This document shows positions 52,157 through 61,724 of a stretch of DNA of 64,000 nt, piece by piece; positions within the stretch are counted from its first letter, which is position 1, and the number at the start of each line of letters is the position of its first letter. The notes under the pieces are model-generated. The model did not search any database. It saw nothing but the letters and a program-made list of their open reading frames with translations, and was not told where the DNA came from. The stretch lies in contig NZ_JAGYPL010000003.1 in the NCBI RefSeq assembly GCF_018343715.1, forward strand, positions 183,022 to 247,021. Reading direction: 5' to 3'. This stretch comes from Bacillus sp. FJAT-49711. GTDB taxonomy: Bacteria; Bacillota; Bacilli; Bacillales; Bacillaceae_C. A program made the translations under genes and the position numbers.

Positions 52157-52684
52157 TTAAGTTAATTGCATGGTAGTGATACAAGTGCCGTCTCCATTAA
52201 AGGTCGAGAACGTAGATTCTACTTTTTTTCCTTCATGGTTAATCATTATGAGGTACTGTTTATCACGTGGTAACCATAAATCGATAAATCCATTAGCTTG
52301 GGATTTTAATGTTTTATCTAGTACAACATTCCCATCTTCGTCCTCGATGTATACATCAAACTCTTTTTCAGTCATTTCTCCTTGGCAACCCGTTAGACTA
52401 TGAATTTTGCATGGGTGTGTTTCATTAATGAATGGTGCTATTGAAACAAAAAATTCATCTTCAGGCAAGTCAAAGACTTTTTTACTTTCATCACTGTTGG
52501 TCACAATTAGTTCGTTAGATGTAATGGATGCAGTTTGACTGTTTTTATTGTTCCCCACACTATAATCATGAACTAATTCTTTAATGTTCTGGGTTTTATT
52601 ATCTTCATTTATATTTTTTCCGCTGCAAGCAACTAATACAATAATGGCAATTAACCATATTACTACAGTAAATTTCAGCTTCAT
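52157..52684 (-). CDS. CueP-like metal-binding lipoprotein
   Basis: 175 residues from ATG 52684 (GGAGTG seven bases upstream). Lipobox IVLVAC. The core matches CueP: ETHPCKIHSLTGCQGE with two cysteines, NGFIDLWLPRDKQYLI, and the C-terminal DGTCITTMQLT with a third cysteine. CueP binds copper outside the cytoplasm in Salmonella; Gram-positive homologues are lipoproteins. No copper exporter gene is adjacent, so the role here is inferred from the conserved cysteines. Confidence 0.82.
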   Translation of the reverse strand: MKLKFTVVIWLIAIIVLVACSGKNINEDNKTQNIKELVHDYSVGNNKNSQTASITSNELIVTNSDESKKVFDLPEDEFFVSIAPFINETHPCKIHSLTGCQGEMTEKEFDVYIEDEDGNVVLDKTLKSQANGFIDLWLPRDKQYLIMINHEGKKVESTFSTFNGDGTCITTMQLT

Positions 52685-52912
52685 TACTATCCACTCCATT
52701 TTTTTTGTTTAGCTACTACGTTGCCCATTCCAAATACCTGTATTATTTTTTATCTCCTCCAAGCTCCACTAACCCTTGTGATCTCTTTCACATTATATTA
52801 TATAATTAAATGGCGGAAAACATATACTTTATTATTTGAAAATAGTTACACAAAATTGACCTTACACATAAAACGCGCATGAACAAAGCATCATGCACGT
52901 TTCCAAGTTTTA

Positions 52913-53257
52913 TTAATCTTTTTCTAGTTCAACTGCCTTATTATTTTCAACTACAGTTTTTAGCATTGACAACTTGTTGCTCCAAAACTGGTCATAATAA
53001 GAAAGCCACTGCTTTATTTCTTCAAAGGGCTCGGGCTGTAATGTATATATTTTTTCCCGTCCAACCTTTCGTCCACTAACTAATTTTGCTTCTGAAAGAA
53101 TATGAAGATGTTTGGCAATAGCGGTGCGGCTCATCGAAAAATGCGATGTTATCGTCGCAATAGGCATTTCTTTTTGAGCTAGCAATTGAAGCATTTTTCT
53201 TCGAGTTGGATCTGCAATCGATTGAAAGACATCGTATTTTTTAGCAGCTGAAGACAC
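52913..53257 (-). CDS. ArsR-family HTH regulator
   Basis: 114 residues from GTG 53257, directly after the stop of the SRPBCC gene. Winged HTH: FQSIADPTRRKMLQLLAQKE and FSMSRTAIAKHLHILSEAKLVSGRKVG. No metal-binding cysteine motif. This type is regularly paired with an AHSA1/SRPBCC protein. Palindromes upstream of the pair are candidate operators. Confidence 0.87.
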   Translation of the reverse strand: MSSAAKKYDVFQSIADPTRRKMLQLLAQKEMPIATITSHFSMSRTAIAKHLHILSEAKLVSGRKVGREKIYTLQPEPFEEIKQWLSYYDQFWSNKLSMLKTVVENNKAVELEKD

Positions 53258-53683
53258 TTAGCCTTCCACAACCTTTCCTAGCTTCTTCGTAATACCAGCC
53301 CAGCCTTCATTCATTCTATCACGGATAATAGAAGCTTTCTCCCCTGCTTTAGGAACGATCGCATCTGCATCCTTCCAGCCACCGTGAATGAGAGTAAATT
53401 CTGTTTTATCGCCTAAATCCTTTAATATAAACGTAACGAACCACCCATCTGTATCCCATGAAAAAGAAAGTTGATGCGGTTCCTCTATTTCTAACACTTT
53501 GCATGGCGATGGTCCAAATGGTGATTGCACATGAAATTCATGTCCTACTTTCAACTGAAAATCATTTGGCATAAACCATGATGCAATGCCTTCAGCAGTG
53601 GACACAGCATCCCATACGTTTTGAATAGGTGCCTCGATCATGACGGTTTGCTTAATATCTTTTACATGATGATTATTTTCCAT
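53258..53683 (-). CDS. SRPBCC (AHSA1-like) domain protein
   Basis: 141 residues. START-like fold: [50 protein letters not shown] and TLIHGGW. Binds hydrophobic ligands or acts as an Hsp90 activator homologue. First gene of a two-gene operon with the ArsR regulator (zero-base gap). Confidence 0.87.
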   Translation of the reverse strand: MENNHHVKDIKQTVMIEAPIQNVWDAVSTAEGIASWFMPNDFQLKVGHEFHVQSPFGPSPCKVLEIEEPHQLSFSWDTDGWFVTFILKDLGDKTEFTLIHGGWKDADAIVPKAGEKASIIRDRMNEGWAGITKKLGKVVEG

Positions 53684-53711
53684 CGTCGTACTCCTTTAAT
53701 ATATAAATGTA

Positions 53712-53755
53712 AAACCATTTGGTTTCGTATTTTATGATATAACACCTTTTGGTTT
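53712..53755. promoter_or_regulatory. Paired operators upstream of the SRPBCC-arsR operon
   Basis: AAACCATTTGGTTT (53712-53725) is a perfect 14-bp dyad; ACACCTTTTGGTTT (53742-53755) matches it at 12 of 14 positions. Centres are 30 bp apart. Likely bound by the ArsR protein. Confidence 0.5.
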
Positions 53756-53890
53756 CACGTCAAATAAATTGTAAGCAAACGAAATTCTTCTACCGTTTCC
53801 ATCAGTAGAAGGAAATTTGTAAAACATCATGTCATTATCTGCTCACCTTGCATCTCTATTACGTTAAGTTATACATTTTCCATTTATAGT

Positions 53891-54901
53891 TTATTTCTCT
53901 TTAGCTAATTGATTTCGGTTTGGCGCCTCTGGCGGCTGTTCTAGCCAATTATGATCAATCATTAAGTTTGCTCCGTCCTCAACATAAAGTGAAACATCTA
54001 ATAAGCAACGAGCATATAAAGCACCTAAATCTTTTCTTCCATTAAGCGAGGCGCCATTAGCATATTCTCTTATTTTCATTGAAAACATATCGATTTTATG
54101 AAATACCATAAGTTTATCTGAAAATGGCGGCTTAGTAGATGTTGTAACCAAATGGTCTAAAAGAGTCGGCGAAGGCAAATGATTTTCGGACAACTTTTTA
54201 GATAGCAGCCCAATATGCTTATGATTAATATTTTCTCCGCGCTCTAAGAACTTTCTCACCTTTTCACTTTTCGCACCTTGGCTAAAGCCAATAATAAGCG
54301 CTTTACTCGTAACATCATTATTGATGTTTCCAAAAAGATGAGCTATTTCTAACCCATGGAGGGGTCGCTTCTCTCCTACAAATCCACTTAAGAAATTTTG
54401 CTTATCAATAAAATCAGTGCCTTTTGGTGCAGGGATAACAGGTGAATTTGCAAGATGTCCTTTCGCCAGTAGAATGTCATTAACTTCTGCCAACAATTTT
54501 GAAGTGTCATTAAGACCTTTCATAAATAAATTTCTTACGTCTGTTCTTGTTACTAATGGAATGGCAACGGAATAAATACTCATTCCCGCCTTGCCTAAGT
54601 ATTGCAAATAATGAAGATAAAATTCATCATGAAATAACCTTGGAACATCTAAGTTCACATCATCCTGCGTAAATCCTACGGGTAGAGGAAAATTCTCTTT
54701 TTCAAAAATGAATTTTATATCCTTTATCCATCCTTCGCAAAGGCTTAGTGAATCCTTTAATACCTTCTTAATATCCCGGTCATCTATATGTTTGAGATAA
54801 TAGTTGAGAACACACTTTCCCATTGTATTACCTATATAGGTTGCCCAAAGCTTTCCCATTTCCGCTGATGTTAACCCTGTATCCTTATGATTATTATCCA
54901 T
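53891..54901 (-). CDS. DUF3231 family protein
   Basis: 336 residues made of two similar helical halves (about 10-165 and 175-325), each with a ferritin-like helix bundle look. Compare AEMGKLWATYIGNTMGKCVLNYYLKHIDD with GLEIAHLFGNINNDVTSKALIIGFSQGAKSE; both are followed by FxEKENFPLP/LSENHLPSP-type turns. This is the DUF3231 tandem form common in spore-formers. Function unknown. Monocistronic. Confidence 0.8.
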   Translation of the reverse strand: MDNNHKDTGLTSAEMGKLWATYIGNTMGKCVLNYYLKHIDDRDIKKVLKDSLSLCEGWIKDIKFIFEKENFPLPVGFTQDDVNLDVPRLFHDEFYLHYLQYLGKAGMSIYSVAIPLVTRTDVRNLFMKGLNDTSKLLAEVNDILLAKGHLANSPVIPAPKGTDFIDKQNFLSGFVGEKRPLHGLEIAHLFGNINNDVTSKALIIGFSQGAKSEKVRKFLERGENINHKHIGLLSKKLSENHLPSPTLLDHLVTTSTKPPFSDKLMVFHKIDMFSMKIREYANGASLNGRKDLGALYARCLLDVSLYVEDGANLMIDHNWLEQPPEAPNRNQLAKEK

Positions 54902-55271
54902 TTTGGAACCTCCAATTTATCCCACTTCTCATCATTAGAGTTTCCAAAACAAAAAATAATATTTCATTATTCATTTTGCATACTGAACACTAACTTCTTT
55001 ATTAGGGAATGATAAAAAAATATCTTGTAATACCAGTATTCTTCCCTAATAAGTCTTGCTCCGCGGCAAATATTCCTCGAACTTCTACTAGTCAAATTGA
55101 GTTTTAATACAAATTTTATATAAAACCTATCAAACAGAAGATATCTATTATCTCTTTAAAAGGATTACACGTATTGTGTAAATATAAAAATACGAGAACA
55201 ATCCTTTTTAGAAATAGGAATTGTCCTCGCTATACTAAGTAACCTTACGCTTAATGCTATTTCATTTACTA
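54902..55271. other. Intergenic region with two hairpins
   Basis: No gene seen. A large dyad TTATTAGGGAA / TTCCCTAATAA spans about 55000-55050, and a terminator-like hairpin (GAGAACAATCC / GGAATTGTCCTC) at about 55196-55229 lies downstream of the esterase on the bottom strand. Confidence 0.5.
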
Positions 55272-56108
55272 TTAAACTCCAACATTCCCACTGTTAATTC
55301 CTGCAGTTTTGTTTTCCAGAGGAAGCCAATCTAATACTTTCTTAATATATTCACCCCAGAAATCCCAATCATGTCCTCCTGGCCCTTCTTCATATGCAAC
55401 ATCAATTCCACTATTCTCCAAGTGGCTCTTAAAACTCCTATTTGCTTCAAGCAGGCTGTCCCCTTTACCACAGGCCATGTAAATTTTGGGTATATTTACT
55501 TTTTCTTCTACAAGCTTCTTAGACAGCCACTTTGGGTTCATGTCACTTTCCGCCACCTTTGAGGCGTCTCCAAAACACCCTTCAAAAAAGTTGCGATTCG
55601 TAAAAAAAAGTGGGCTATCATTTGACATCTTTTCAGCGCCATCAATAACGAGTGCTGAAGACAGTCCTGCAATATATCCAAATGTATCATGATATTTTAA
55701 ACCATTTCTAATAGCACCGAAGCCTCCCATGGAGAGACCTGCAATATATGTATCTTCCCTTTTATGGGAAAGCGGGAACATTTTTCTCGTAATCTCGATT
55801 AATTCTTTCCCAATAAACTCACCATATCGATTATTAACTGTCCACGGGTTGTCTACGTAAAACATATTATCGCCGGAAGGCATGACAACAACCAAGTCAT
55901 TCTCCATTGCATATCTTACAATGTTCGTTCCAGTTACCCAATCAGTGTAATTTCCCAACACGCCGTGAAGTAAATATAATGTTTTGTAAGGTTTGTCCTC
56001 CCTTATTGGCATGCCAGGAAACGTCATTTTATCGACTGGCAAAATAACATTCATTGGAACGGTTCTCCCCAATGAACTTGACAAGAAATTCACTTGAAGT
56101 AATGCCAT
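55272..56108 (-). CDS. Esterase of the tributyrin esterase/S-formylglutathione hydrolase-like family
   Basis: 278 residues, no signal peptide. Catalytic Ser in IAGLSMGGFGA (about 125), Asp in ACGKGDSLLE and His in GPGGHDWDFW; the oxyanion region is LYLLHGVLGNYTDW. Related lactococcal EstA cleaves short-chain esters; acetyl-xylan esterases share the fold. It follows the MFS gene by 23 bases and probably shares its MerR-controlled transcript. Confidence 0.87.
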   Translation of the reverse strand: MALLQVNFLSSSLGRTVPMNVILPVDKMTFPGMPIREDKPYKTLYLLHGVLGNYTDWVTGTNIVRYAMENDLVVVMPSGDNMFYVDNPWTVNNRYGEFIGKELIEITRKMFPLSHKREDTYIAGLSMGGFGAIRNGLKYHDTFGYIAGLSSALVIDGAEKMSNDSPLFFTNRNFFEGCFGDASKVAESDMNPKWLSKKLVEEKVNIPKIYMACGKGDSLLEANRSFKSHLENSGIDVAYEEGPGGHDWDFWGEYIKKVLDWLPLENKTAGINSGNVGV

Positions 56109-56131
56109 CTACACTCTCCCCCTCTATCTTT

Positions 56132-57313
56132 TTAATCTATATTAGTGGAACTCCCCGAACTTTGCACGTTCATAAGCAACTTTTTTTTATTTAACCGAAC
56201 GACTAAGAAAAAGAACAATAGTAAGGAACAAGCAACCGACATGGCACTTACCGAGAATAACACTCGATAATTCCAGAATTGCGATACCCAACCTAATATA
56301 ATCGCACCTAGCCCGATACCAAGGTCAATGGCTGTCGAGAAAGTGGCATTTGCAACACCCATACGGTCTGGTTGAACAAAACGAAGCATTGCCGCCTGAA
56401 GAGCCGGCTGAGCGGAACCGAAACCAATACCATACAGGGCCGCCGAGACAAGTATACCTAGCAACCCAGTCGATAGGCTTAACGTAATCAACGCAATCAT
56501 GGTGACAAAAAGCGCCGGAACAATGACGAACGACTCACCTTTCAAATCAGAAAGCTTTCCTGCAAACGGACGGATTAGAAAAAGTGTTGCGGAGTATACG
56601 AGAAAAAACATACCAGAATTGACATGCAACGAATGAGCAAATAACGGAATGAAGGTTGTGATGCCTCCGTAAGCGATAAATAGGAAGAAGACAGATACCG
56701 CAACTGGCATGACGGACTTTTCGAATACTTCAATTCTTCCTGCACTCTTCTTCGGCTGGAATTGCATTTTTGCACCAAACGTCATGAGCAATGCGATAAC
56801 CGAAAGCGCGGCTGAAATTAAAAATAAGGTATGGAAAGATAGATTATCACTAATCCAGAGGCCAAACATCGGACCAATGGCCATTGCTAAAGTCATCGCC
56901 ATGCCAGACCATCCAAAACCTTCTCCACGACGATTAGATGGGATCATATCCGTAACCGCTGTGGTCATAGAGGTAGTCGTAACACCCCAACTCATCCCAT
57001 GCAACACCCTGAGCCCCAATAATACAATAATAGCTGATGTCCACTCGTATAAATACATAAACAAAGCAAAAAATAACAGTCCCCAAACGATAAATAGGCG
57101 CCTGCCAAAACGATCTAATAGCCCCCCAATAATTGGACGTATTAGGACAGCAGATAACATGAATGTACCCATTGCTAATCCAACCTGTGATTCGTTTCCA
57201 CCAATCTGTTTAATATAAATTGGCAACGTTGGATAAAGCATATAAAATCCAATGAATAAAAATAGAGTTCCTAAGGTCATAAGGATAAAAGACCTCGTCC
57301 ATAAACGTTCCAT
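56132..57313 (-). CDS. MFS transporter under MerR control
   Basis: 393 residues, 12 membrane helices; loop 2-3 motif GGLLDRFGRRLFIVWG and helix-5 region GFGWSGMAMTLAMAIGPMFG. Similar in plan to the MFS protein at 20735-21934. GGGGAGG precedes the ATG. It follows a merR gene and a MerR-type promoter with a 19-bp spacer, the arrangement used for drug efflux pumps such as Bmr/Blt. Substrate unknown. Confidence 0.86.
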   Translation of the reverse strand: MERLWTRSFILMTLGTLFLFIGFYMLYPTLPIYIKQIGGNESQVGLAMGTFMLSAVLIRPIIGGLLDRFGRRLFIVWGLLFFALFMYLYEWTSAIIVLLGLRVLHGMSWGVTTTSMTTAVTDMIPSNRRGEGFGWSGMAMTLAMAIGPMFGLWISDNLSFHTLFLISAALSVIALLMTFGAKMQFQPKKSAGRIEVFEKSVMPVAVSVFFLFIAYGGITTFIPLFAHSLHVNSGMFFLVYSATLFLIRPFAGKLSDLKGESFVIVPALFVTMIALITLSLSTGLLGILVSAALYGIGFGSAQPALQAAMLRFVQPDRMGVANATFSTAIDLGIGLGAIILGWVSQFWNYRVLFSVSAMSVACSLLLFFFLVVRLNKKKLLMNVQSSGSSTNID

Positions 57314-57491
57314 GTTATTCCTCCCCGGTTAAAAGACATGGTATGAAATTTAAGTTGGTTTAGTCTCTCGAACTTATCTAGAAGAGATTTCTTTTGCTAA
57401 TAGTACGGATAGCAAAAAATTAAAAACTTCTAATAGTATAACTAAAGGCCCTATCCTCTAGTAGATAAGCTCCCCCAATGACTTAATTTTA

Positions 57492-57522
57492 AGAATACAT
57501 CTTAAAGTGCACTTTAAGTCAA
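57492..57522 (-). promoter_or_regulatory. MerR-type promoter of the MFS gene with 18-bp dyad
   Basis: Bottom strand -35 TTGACT (57522-57517), 19-bp spacer, -10 TATTCT (57497-57492). The perfect palindrome CTTAAAGTGCACTTTAAG (57501-57518) fills the spacer, as at MerR-activated promoters. Confidence 0.75.
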
Positions 57523-57572
57523 CAAAAAAAGCCAAGAAAACATTTATAAAAATGCTCTTGTCTGAAATTATC

Positions 57573-57977
57573 TTAAGATTTTCTCTCTTCATTTGGATAA
57601 AGGACAAAATCGTATTTATTCCCTTTTATTTGATCTTCATAAAATGTAACCTTGCGATTCAATATATCCATGTTTTTTTGCAATGCCTGCATCTCCAATT
57701 CCATGAGACGCCTCCGCTTTTTAAGCAACGCTAACCTTTCCGTTATTGTCGCTTCTCCCATTGCACGCCATTCAGTATACTTTTTTAATTCTTCCATGGA
57801 CATCCCTGTATCTTTTAAAAGGAGTAAAAATCGAAACCATCCAACATCATGGTCGGTAAATTTCCTTACATTTTTTTCATTTCTATGAGGACAAAGCAAC
57901 CCTTCCTTCTCATAATATCTAATCTTACTCGCAGTTACACCGACGATTTCAGCAAATTCTCCAATAGAATAAGTCAT
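57573..57977 (-). CDS. MerR-family transcriptional regulator
   Basis: 134 residues. N-terminal winged HTH SIGEFAEIVGVTASKIRYYEKEGLLCP and a dimerisation coiled coil (ERLALLKKRRRLMELEMQAL), followed by a short tail (FVLYPNEERKS). No metal-binding cysteines at the coil end, so an organic ligand is more likely. Upstream of the MFS gene on the same strand. Confidence 0.9.
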   Translation of the reverse strand: MTYSIGEFAEIVGVTASKIRYYEKEGLLCPHRNEKNVRKFTDHDVGWFRFLLLLKDTGMSMEELKKYTEWRAMGEATITERLALLKKRRRLMELEMQALQKNMDILNRKVTFYEDQIKGNKYDFVLYPNEERKS

Positions 57978-58125
57978 AAGACTCCCGCCTATCTGTATTC
58001 TCGCTATTCATAAAAATATAATTTTCTCTACGCTTATATTTCATTCTATCATTCAAACTAATCGATAAATCAAAAGAAAGATAGAAAAGGATTTACCTAT
58101 TTGATATATTTCCCATCATAGACCT

Positions 58126-59340
58126 TTATACCCCAACCTCACTCGACAATTTTGAGCCTTTCCCAAGTGGTTTTGTCCTCCATAATAAAAGGAATGATAG
58201 AACTGCAAGTAACAGACATACCCAAAAAACATAACGAAATCCTAGTAACTGGGCAATCAATCCTCCCGCTAGACTTCCTACTAACCGTCCAAGCGTAGAT
58301 CCGTTGTAATAAATCGTCGTGGCAAGCCCTGGTGAATCAGGTAGTCGTTCCGTAAAGTAGCTTAATCCGTTGCCCATAACAATCGCTACAAAGGTAGCTT
58401 GAAGAAGCTGCGCAGGGATTAACTGCCAAGGCTTTGTTGCTACACTTAAGATGATGTAATAGATGATTAAAATCATGCAACCATAAATGATTAAGGTATG
58501 ATTGGATACCTTTTTTCCTAAAGCACCTAGTCCAAGCATAATCGGAATTTCCAAACCTGCGCAAATGCTAACGACAATTCCCACATCCTTAAATGTCCCA
58601 TGAAGTTCATTTACAATAAACAATGGTATTATGATCAAATGGATGGCATTGATGGCAAACAGGAAGAGAAAGGCGATGAATGGCAGTCTAATTTGCCTAT
58701 TTTTAATCCAAGAAACACCTGATTTTATCTTTTTAACATCACTATTAGCCATTTTTCGTTTACTTAAGAAGAAAAATACAAGAGAAGCGACTGTAAGATA
58801 AAGAGCGGCTGTTCCTAGAAAGATCCCCTTGTATCCGGCAAGCACTAAAATGAGTGTCCCACATAATGGACCTATTAGAAATCCAAGAGAAACAAGAGAA
58901 CGCAATGAGGATAGCGCTAATGTCTTATCATCTGATTTGCTTGCATTTGCTGATTCATGAGCGTATGCGTAGATTTGCGGCATGACGGGTGCAGCTAATC
59001 CATTGAAAATGGTAACGACAAGAAGCAGTATAAGGAAGTTATGAAACACAAGATAAGAGGAATAAGCTAATGCTGCAGAAAACGCTGCAACAATAATAAT
59101 CCACCTTCGATCCACCCCACTATCAGAATGTTTAGCAATGAGCGAGTTTATAATTACGCCGCTTAATGAACTAATCGCCATAAAAACACCAAAAGCTCCG
59201 GCTGTCATTCCAAAATCTTCTGTTAGAAACAAGGGAATATATGGAGATGTAATAGAAATCCCCATACCAATCAGCAGTAAACAAATCACGAGAACGCTAT
59301 ATCCTTTAATAGCAAACAGATTTTTTATTCGTGCAAACAA
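58126..59340 (-). CDS. MFS transporter, sugar efflux (SET)-like
   Basis: 404 residues from TTG 59340 with GGAGG upstream. Twelve membrane helices; ITSPYIPLFLTEDFGMTAGAFG at helix 1-2, IAKHSDSGVDRRWIIIVA in loop 2-3 and SLRSLVSLGFLIGPLCG in helix 5 agree with the SET subfamily (sugars, some drugs). Stand-alone gene between merR and the aldo/keto reductase. Confidence 0.8.
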   Translation of the reverse strand: MFARIKNLFAIKGYSVLVICLLLIGMGISITSPYIPLFLTEDFGMTAGAFGVFMAISSLSGVIINSLIAKHSDSGVDRRWIIIVAAFSAALAYSSYLVFHNFLILLLVVTIFNGLAAPVMPQIYAYAHESANASKSDDKTLALSSLRSLVSLGFLIGPLCGTLILVLAGYKGIFLGTAALYLTVASLVFFFLSKRKMANSDVKKIKSGVSWIKNRQIRLPFIAFLFLFAINAIHLIIIPLFIVNELHGTFKDVGIVVSICAGLEIPIMLGLGALGKKVSNHTLIIYGCMILIIYYIILSVATKPWQLIPAQLLQATFVAIVMGNGLSYFTERLPDSPGLATTIYYNGSTLGRLVGSLAGGLIAQLLGFRYVFWVCLLLAVLSFLLLWRTKPLGKGSKLSSEVGV

Positions 59341-59437
59341 ATTTTTTCCTCCTTGAAAAGCATAAATTTAAACGAAAAGCAGAAGTACCAGTATTAAAAT
59401 AATCGGTACCCCTGCATTTTCTTGACTTGCGTAAAAA

Positions 59438-60415
59438 TCAAAAACCACTAATTGGATGCGGAGCATATGGCTCTTCAAGGAAAGCCATTTCTTCCGTAGT
59501 AAGCTTCACAGATAGCGCCTCTACTGCATTCTCAAGATGAGACATTTTTGTAGCACCAACAATTGGAGCTGTTACTGTCTCTTTGTGCAGCAACCAAGCA
59601 AGGGCAATTTGTACTCGAGGAATACCGCGTTTTCCCGCAAGGTCGGCAACACGCTCTATGACCAAACGGTCGTGCTCGGCAGTCGCATCGTATTTAAATT
59701 TTTGTGCTCGATCTGTTTCGGAACGATGTGTTGTATCTGTCACATCGCGAGTCAATCTTCCTGAAGCAAGTGGACTATACGGAATCACCGCAATTTTTTC
59801 TTCTTTACAAAGAGGCAACATCTCTCTCTCCTCTTCACGATACATGAGGTTATAATGATTTTGCATCGATACAAATCGCGTCCAGCCATTTTTCTCTGCT
59901 ACATGCAACGCTTTTAAAAACTGCCAAGCATACATGGCAGAAGCACCAATATATCTTACCTTTCCAGCCTTCACTAAATCGTGCAACGCCTCCATCGTTT
60001 CCTCAATCGGAGTATTATAATCCCATCGATGAATTTGATAGAGATCTATATAATCTGTTCCCAATCTCTTAAGACTCTTATCAACTTCACTCATGATCGC
60101 CTTGCGTGAAAGCCCTTCTCCATTTGGTCCTTCATGCATACGGAAACGCACTTTCGTCGCAATAACAATTTCATCACGATTCGCATAATCCTTCAGAGCA
60201 CGTCCGAGATATTCCTCGCTCGTTCCGTTTGAATATACATTCGCTGTATCAAAAAAATTGATCCCCGAATCAAGGGCCTTTTTTACAACAGGGCGACTGC
60301 TCTCCTCATCAAGCACCCATTGATGAAATCCAGTGTTCACATCACCAAAACCCATTGTTCCAAGACAAATCCGTGAGACATCCAAACCTGTATTTCCGAG
60401 TTTTACATATTCCAT
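59438..60415 (-). CDS. Aldo/keto reductase
   Basis: 325 residues. Catalytic tetrad in FFDTANVYSNG (Asp, Tyr), ATKVRF (Lys) and YQIHRW (His); the NADPH tail site is in PIVGATKMSHLENAVEAL. Reduces aldehydes or ketones with NADPH; the YfmS/voltage-channel-beta-like subgroup. Divergent from the AraC-type regulator at 60632, which would be its natural controller but is frameshifted. Confidence 0.92.
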   Translation of the reverse strand: MEYVKLGNTGLDVSRICLGTMGFGDVNTGFHQWVLDEESSRPVVKKALDSGINFFDTANVYSNGTSEEYLGRALKDYANRDEIVIATKVRFRMHEGPNGEGLSRKAIMSEVDKSLKRLGTDYIDLYQIHRWDYNTPIEETMEALHDLVKAGKVRYIGASAMYAWQFLKALHVAEKNGWTRFVSMQNHYNLMYREEEREMLPLCKEEKIAVIPYSPLASGRLTRDVTDTTHRSETDRAQKFKYDATAEHDRLVIERVADLAGKRGIPRVQIALAWLLHKETVTAPIVGATKMSHLENAVEALSVKLTTEEMAFLEEPYAPHPISGF

Positions 60416-60563
60416 TTAATTGTCCCTCACTTCCACTTAGCTAATATATTTTTTTCTGCCTTTTACAATCATCGAGATGCTTTCGAATCCTTATTATGAC
60501 AGAATCAATAATGTAACCGCTATCCAATTCCTCGCAAATGATTGCCTAATCCTCTCACAACTC

Positions 60564-60592
60564 TTACACTACACAAAAAAATGTCTTATAAT
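60564..60592 (+). promoter_or_regulatory. SigA promoter of the AraC-type gene
   Basis: TTACAC, 17-bp spacer, TATAAT; 39 bases before the TTG start. Confidence 0.65.
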
Positions 60593-60631
60593 GAAATCAC
60601 TAAAGTCGAACGTATAAGGAGGTTTGTATAT

Positions 60632-61542
60632 TTGAACAAATATACACAGCATGATGAGCTTACGAGAATAATAGAAAGCTATTCAACGAATGATGGCGTC
60701 CATGCAACTGCTGTTCCGTCACTTTTTTTCATACGTGAGTCTAATGTTACCGAACCAAAACACGGGGTTTATAAACCTGCCCTTTGTATTATCGCGCAAG
60801 GCGAAAAGGAAGTATTTCTTGCGCAGGAACGATTTAGTTACAGTCCTGGCGATTATCTCATAGCATCGGTTGACTTGCCTGTTACAGGTAAAGTCATCAA
60901 GGCAGCTTCGAACGTTCCTTATTTATGCTTCAAGCTTGAATTTACCCCTAGCCAAATCTTAGAGGTAATAAGTGATTCAAACATTCATATAGGCTCAAAA
61001 GAAAAAAACAAGCGAGCTATGTTTGTAGGCAGGACAGAGGAAACTATTTTAGACGCAGTTATCAGATTGGCTCGATTACTAGATAGCCCTAAAGATATCC
61101 CAGTACTTGCTCCCCTATTTACAAAGGAAATACTATATAGAGTACTGCAAGGGCCCCATGGTGCTACATTAGGCAAATCGCAATAGAAGGAAGCGATACG
61201 TATCGAATTGGGGATGTTATCGAAGCAATTAAAAATAATTACGATAGTTCGATACGCATTGAAGAGCTTGCCGAAATTGCCAATATGAGCATTTCTTCAC
61301 TTCATAGACACTTTAAGGATATAACCGCTATGAGCCCTATTCAGTTCCAAAAGCAGCTAAGACTGCAGGAAGCAAGGCGACTATTATTGACAGAGTCAAC
61401 TGATGCCGCTGATGTTGCATTCCGGGTAGGTTATGAAAGTCCTTCACAATTCAGCCGTGAATATTCCCGTATGTTTGGCTTACCTCCAAGAGAGGATATA
61501 AAGCGACTAAAAGAAAAATATGATCAAAGGCTTAATGCATAA
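60632..61542 (+). pseudogene. AraC-family regulator (AraC_N cupin type) with one frameshift
   Basis: TTG 60632 with AAGGAGG upstream. N-terminal AraC_N domain (YKPALCIIAQGEKEVFLAQER, then FSYSPGDYLIASVDLPVTG). After GPHGATL near 61172 the frame shifts by one base and stops. The other frame continues at once with RQIAIEGSDTYRIGDVIEAI, then the HTH region ELAEIANMSISSLHRHFKDI and VAFRVGYESPSQFSREYSR, to 61542. A one-base loss in TTA(C)GGCAA explains it. The intact protein would be about 303 residues, and the DNA-binding part is cut off. Confidence 0.85.
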
Positions 61543-61614
61543 GCATTTATCGAACAGATTACTAAATAACGTTAGAATTATTTAGAAGTTATATATATAA
61601 TCATAACTATAAGT

Positions 61615-61639
61615 GCCGTAACGGATGGTCCTTTACGGC
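61615..61639. terminator. Weak hairpin after the AraC-type gene
   Basis: GCCGTAA / TTACGGC stem, no clear T run. Confidence 0.4.
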
Positions 61640-61661
61640 TATATTTATATTCAACTCAACC

Positions 61662-61679
61662 TTGTTCATTAATGAACAA
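61662..61679. promoter_or_regulatory. Palindromic operator candidate upstream of tetR
   Basis: TTGTTCATTAATGAACAA, perfect 18-bp dyad 45 bases before the TetR start; probably the regulator's own operator. Confidence 0.55.
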
Positions 61680-61724
61680 AGTATTTATTAAAATAACTAT
61701 GGTAAGAAAGTGGGATCTTTTATA

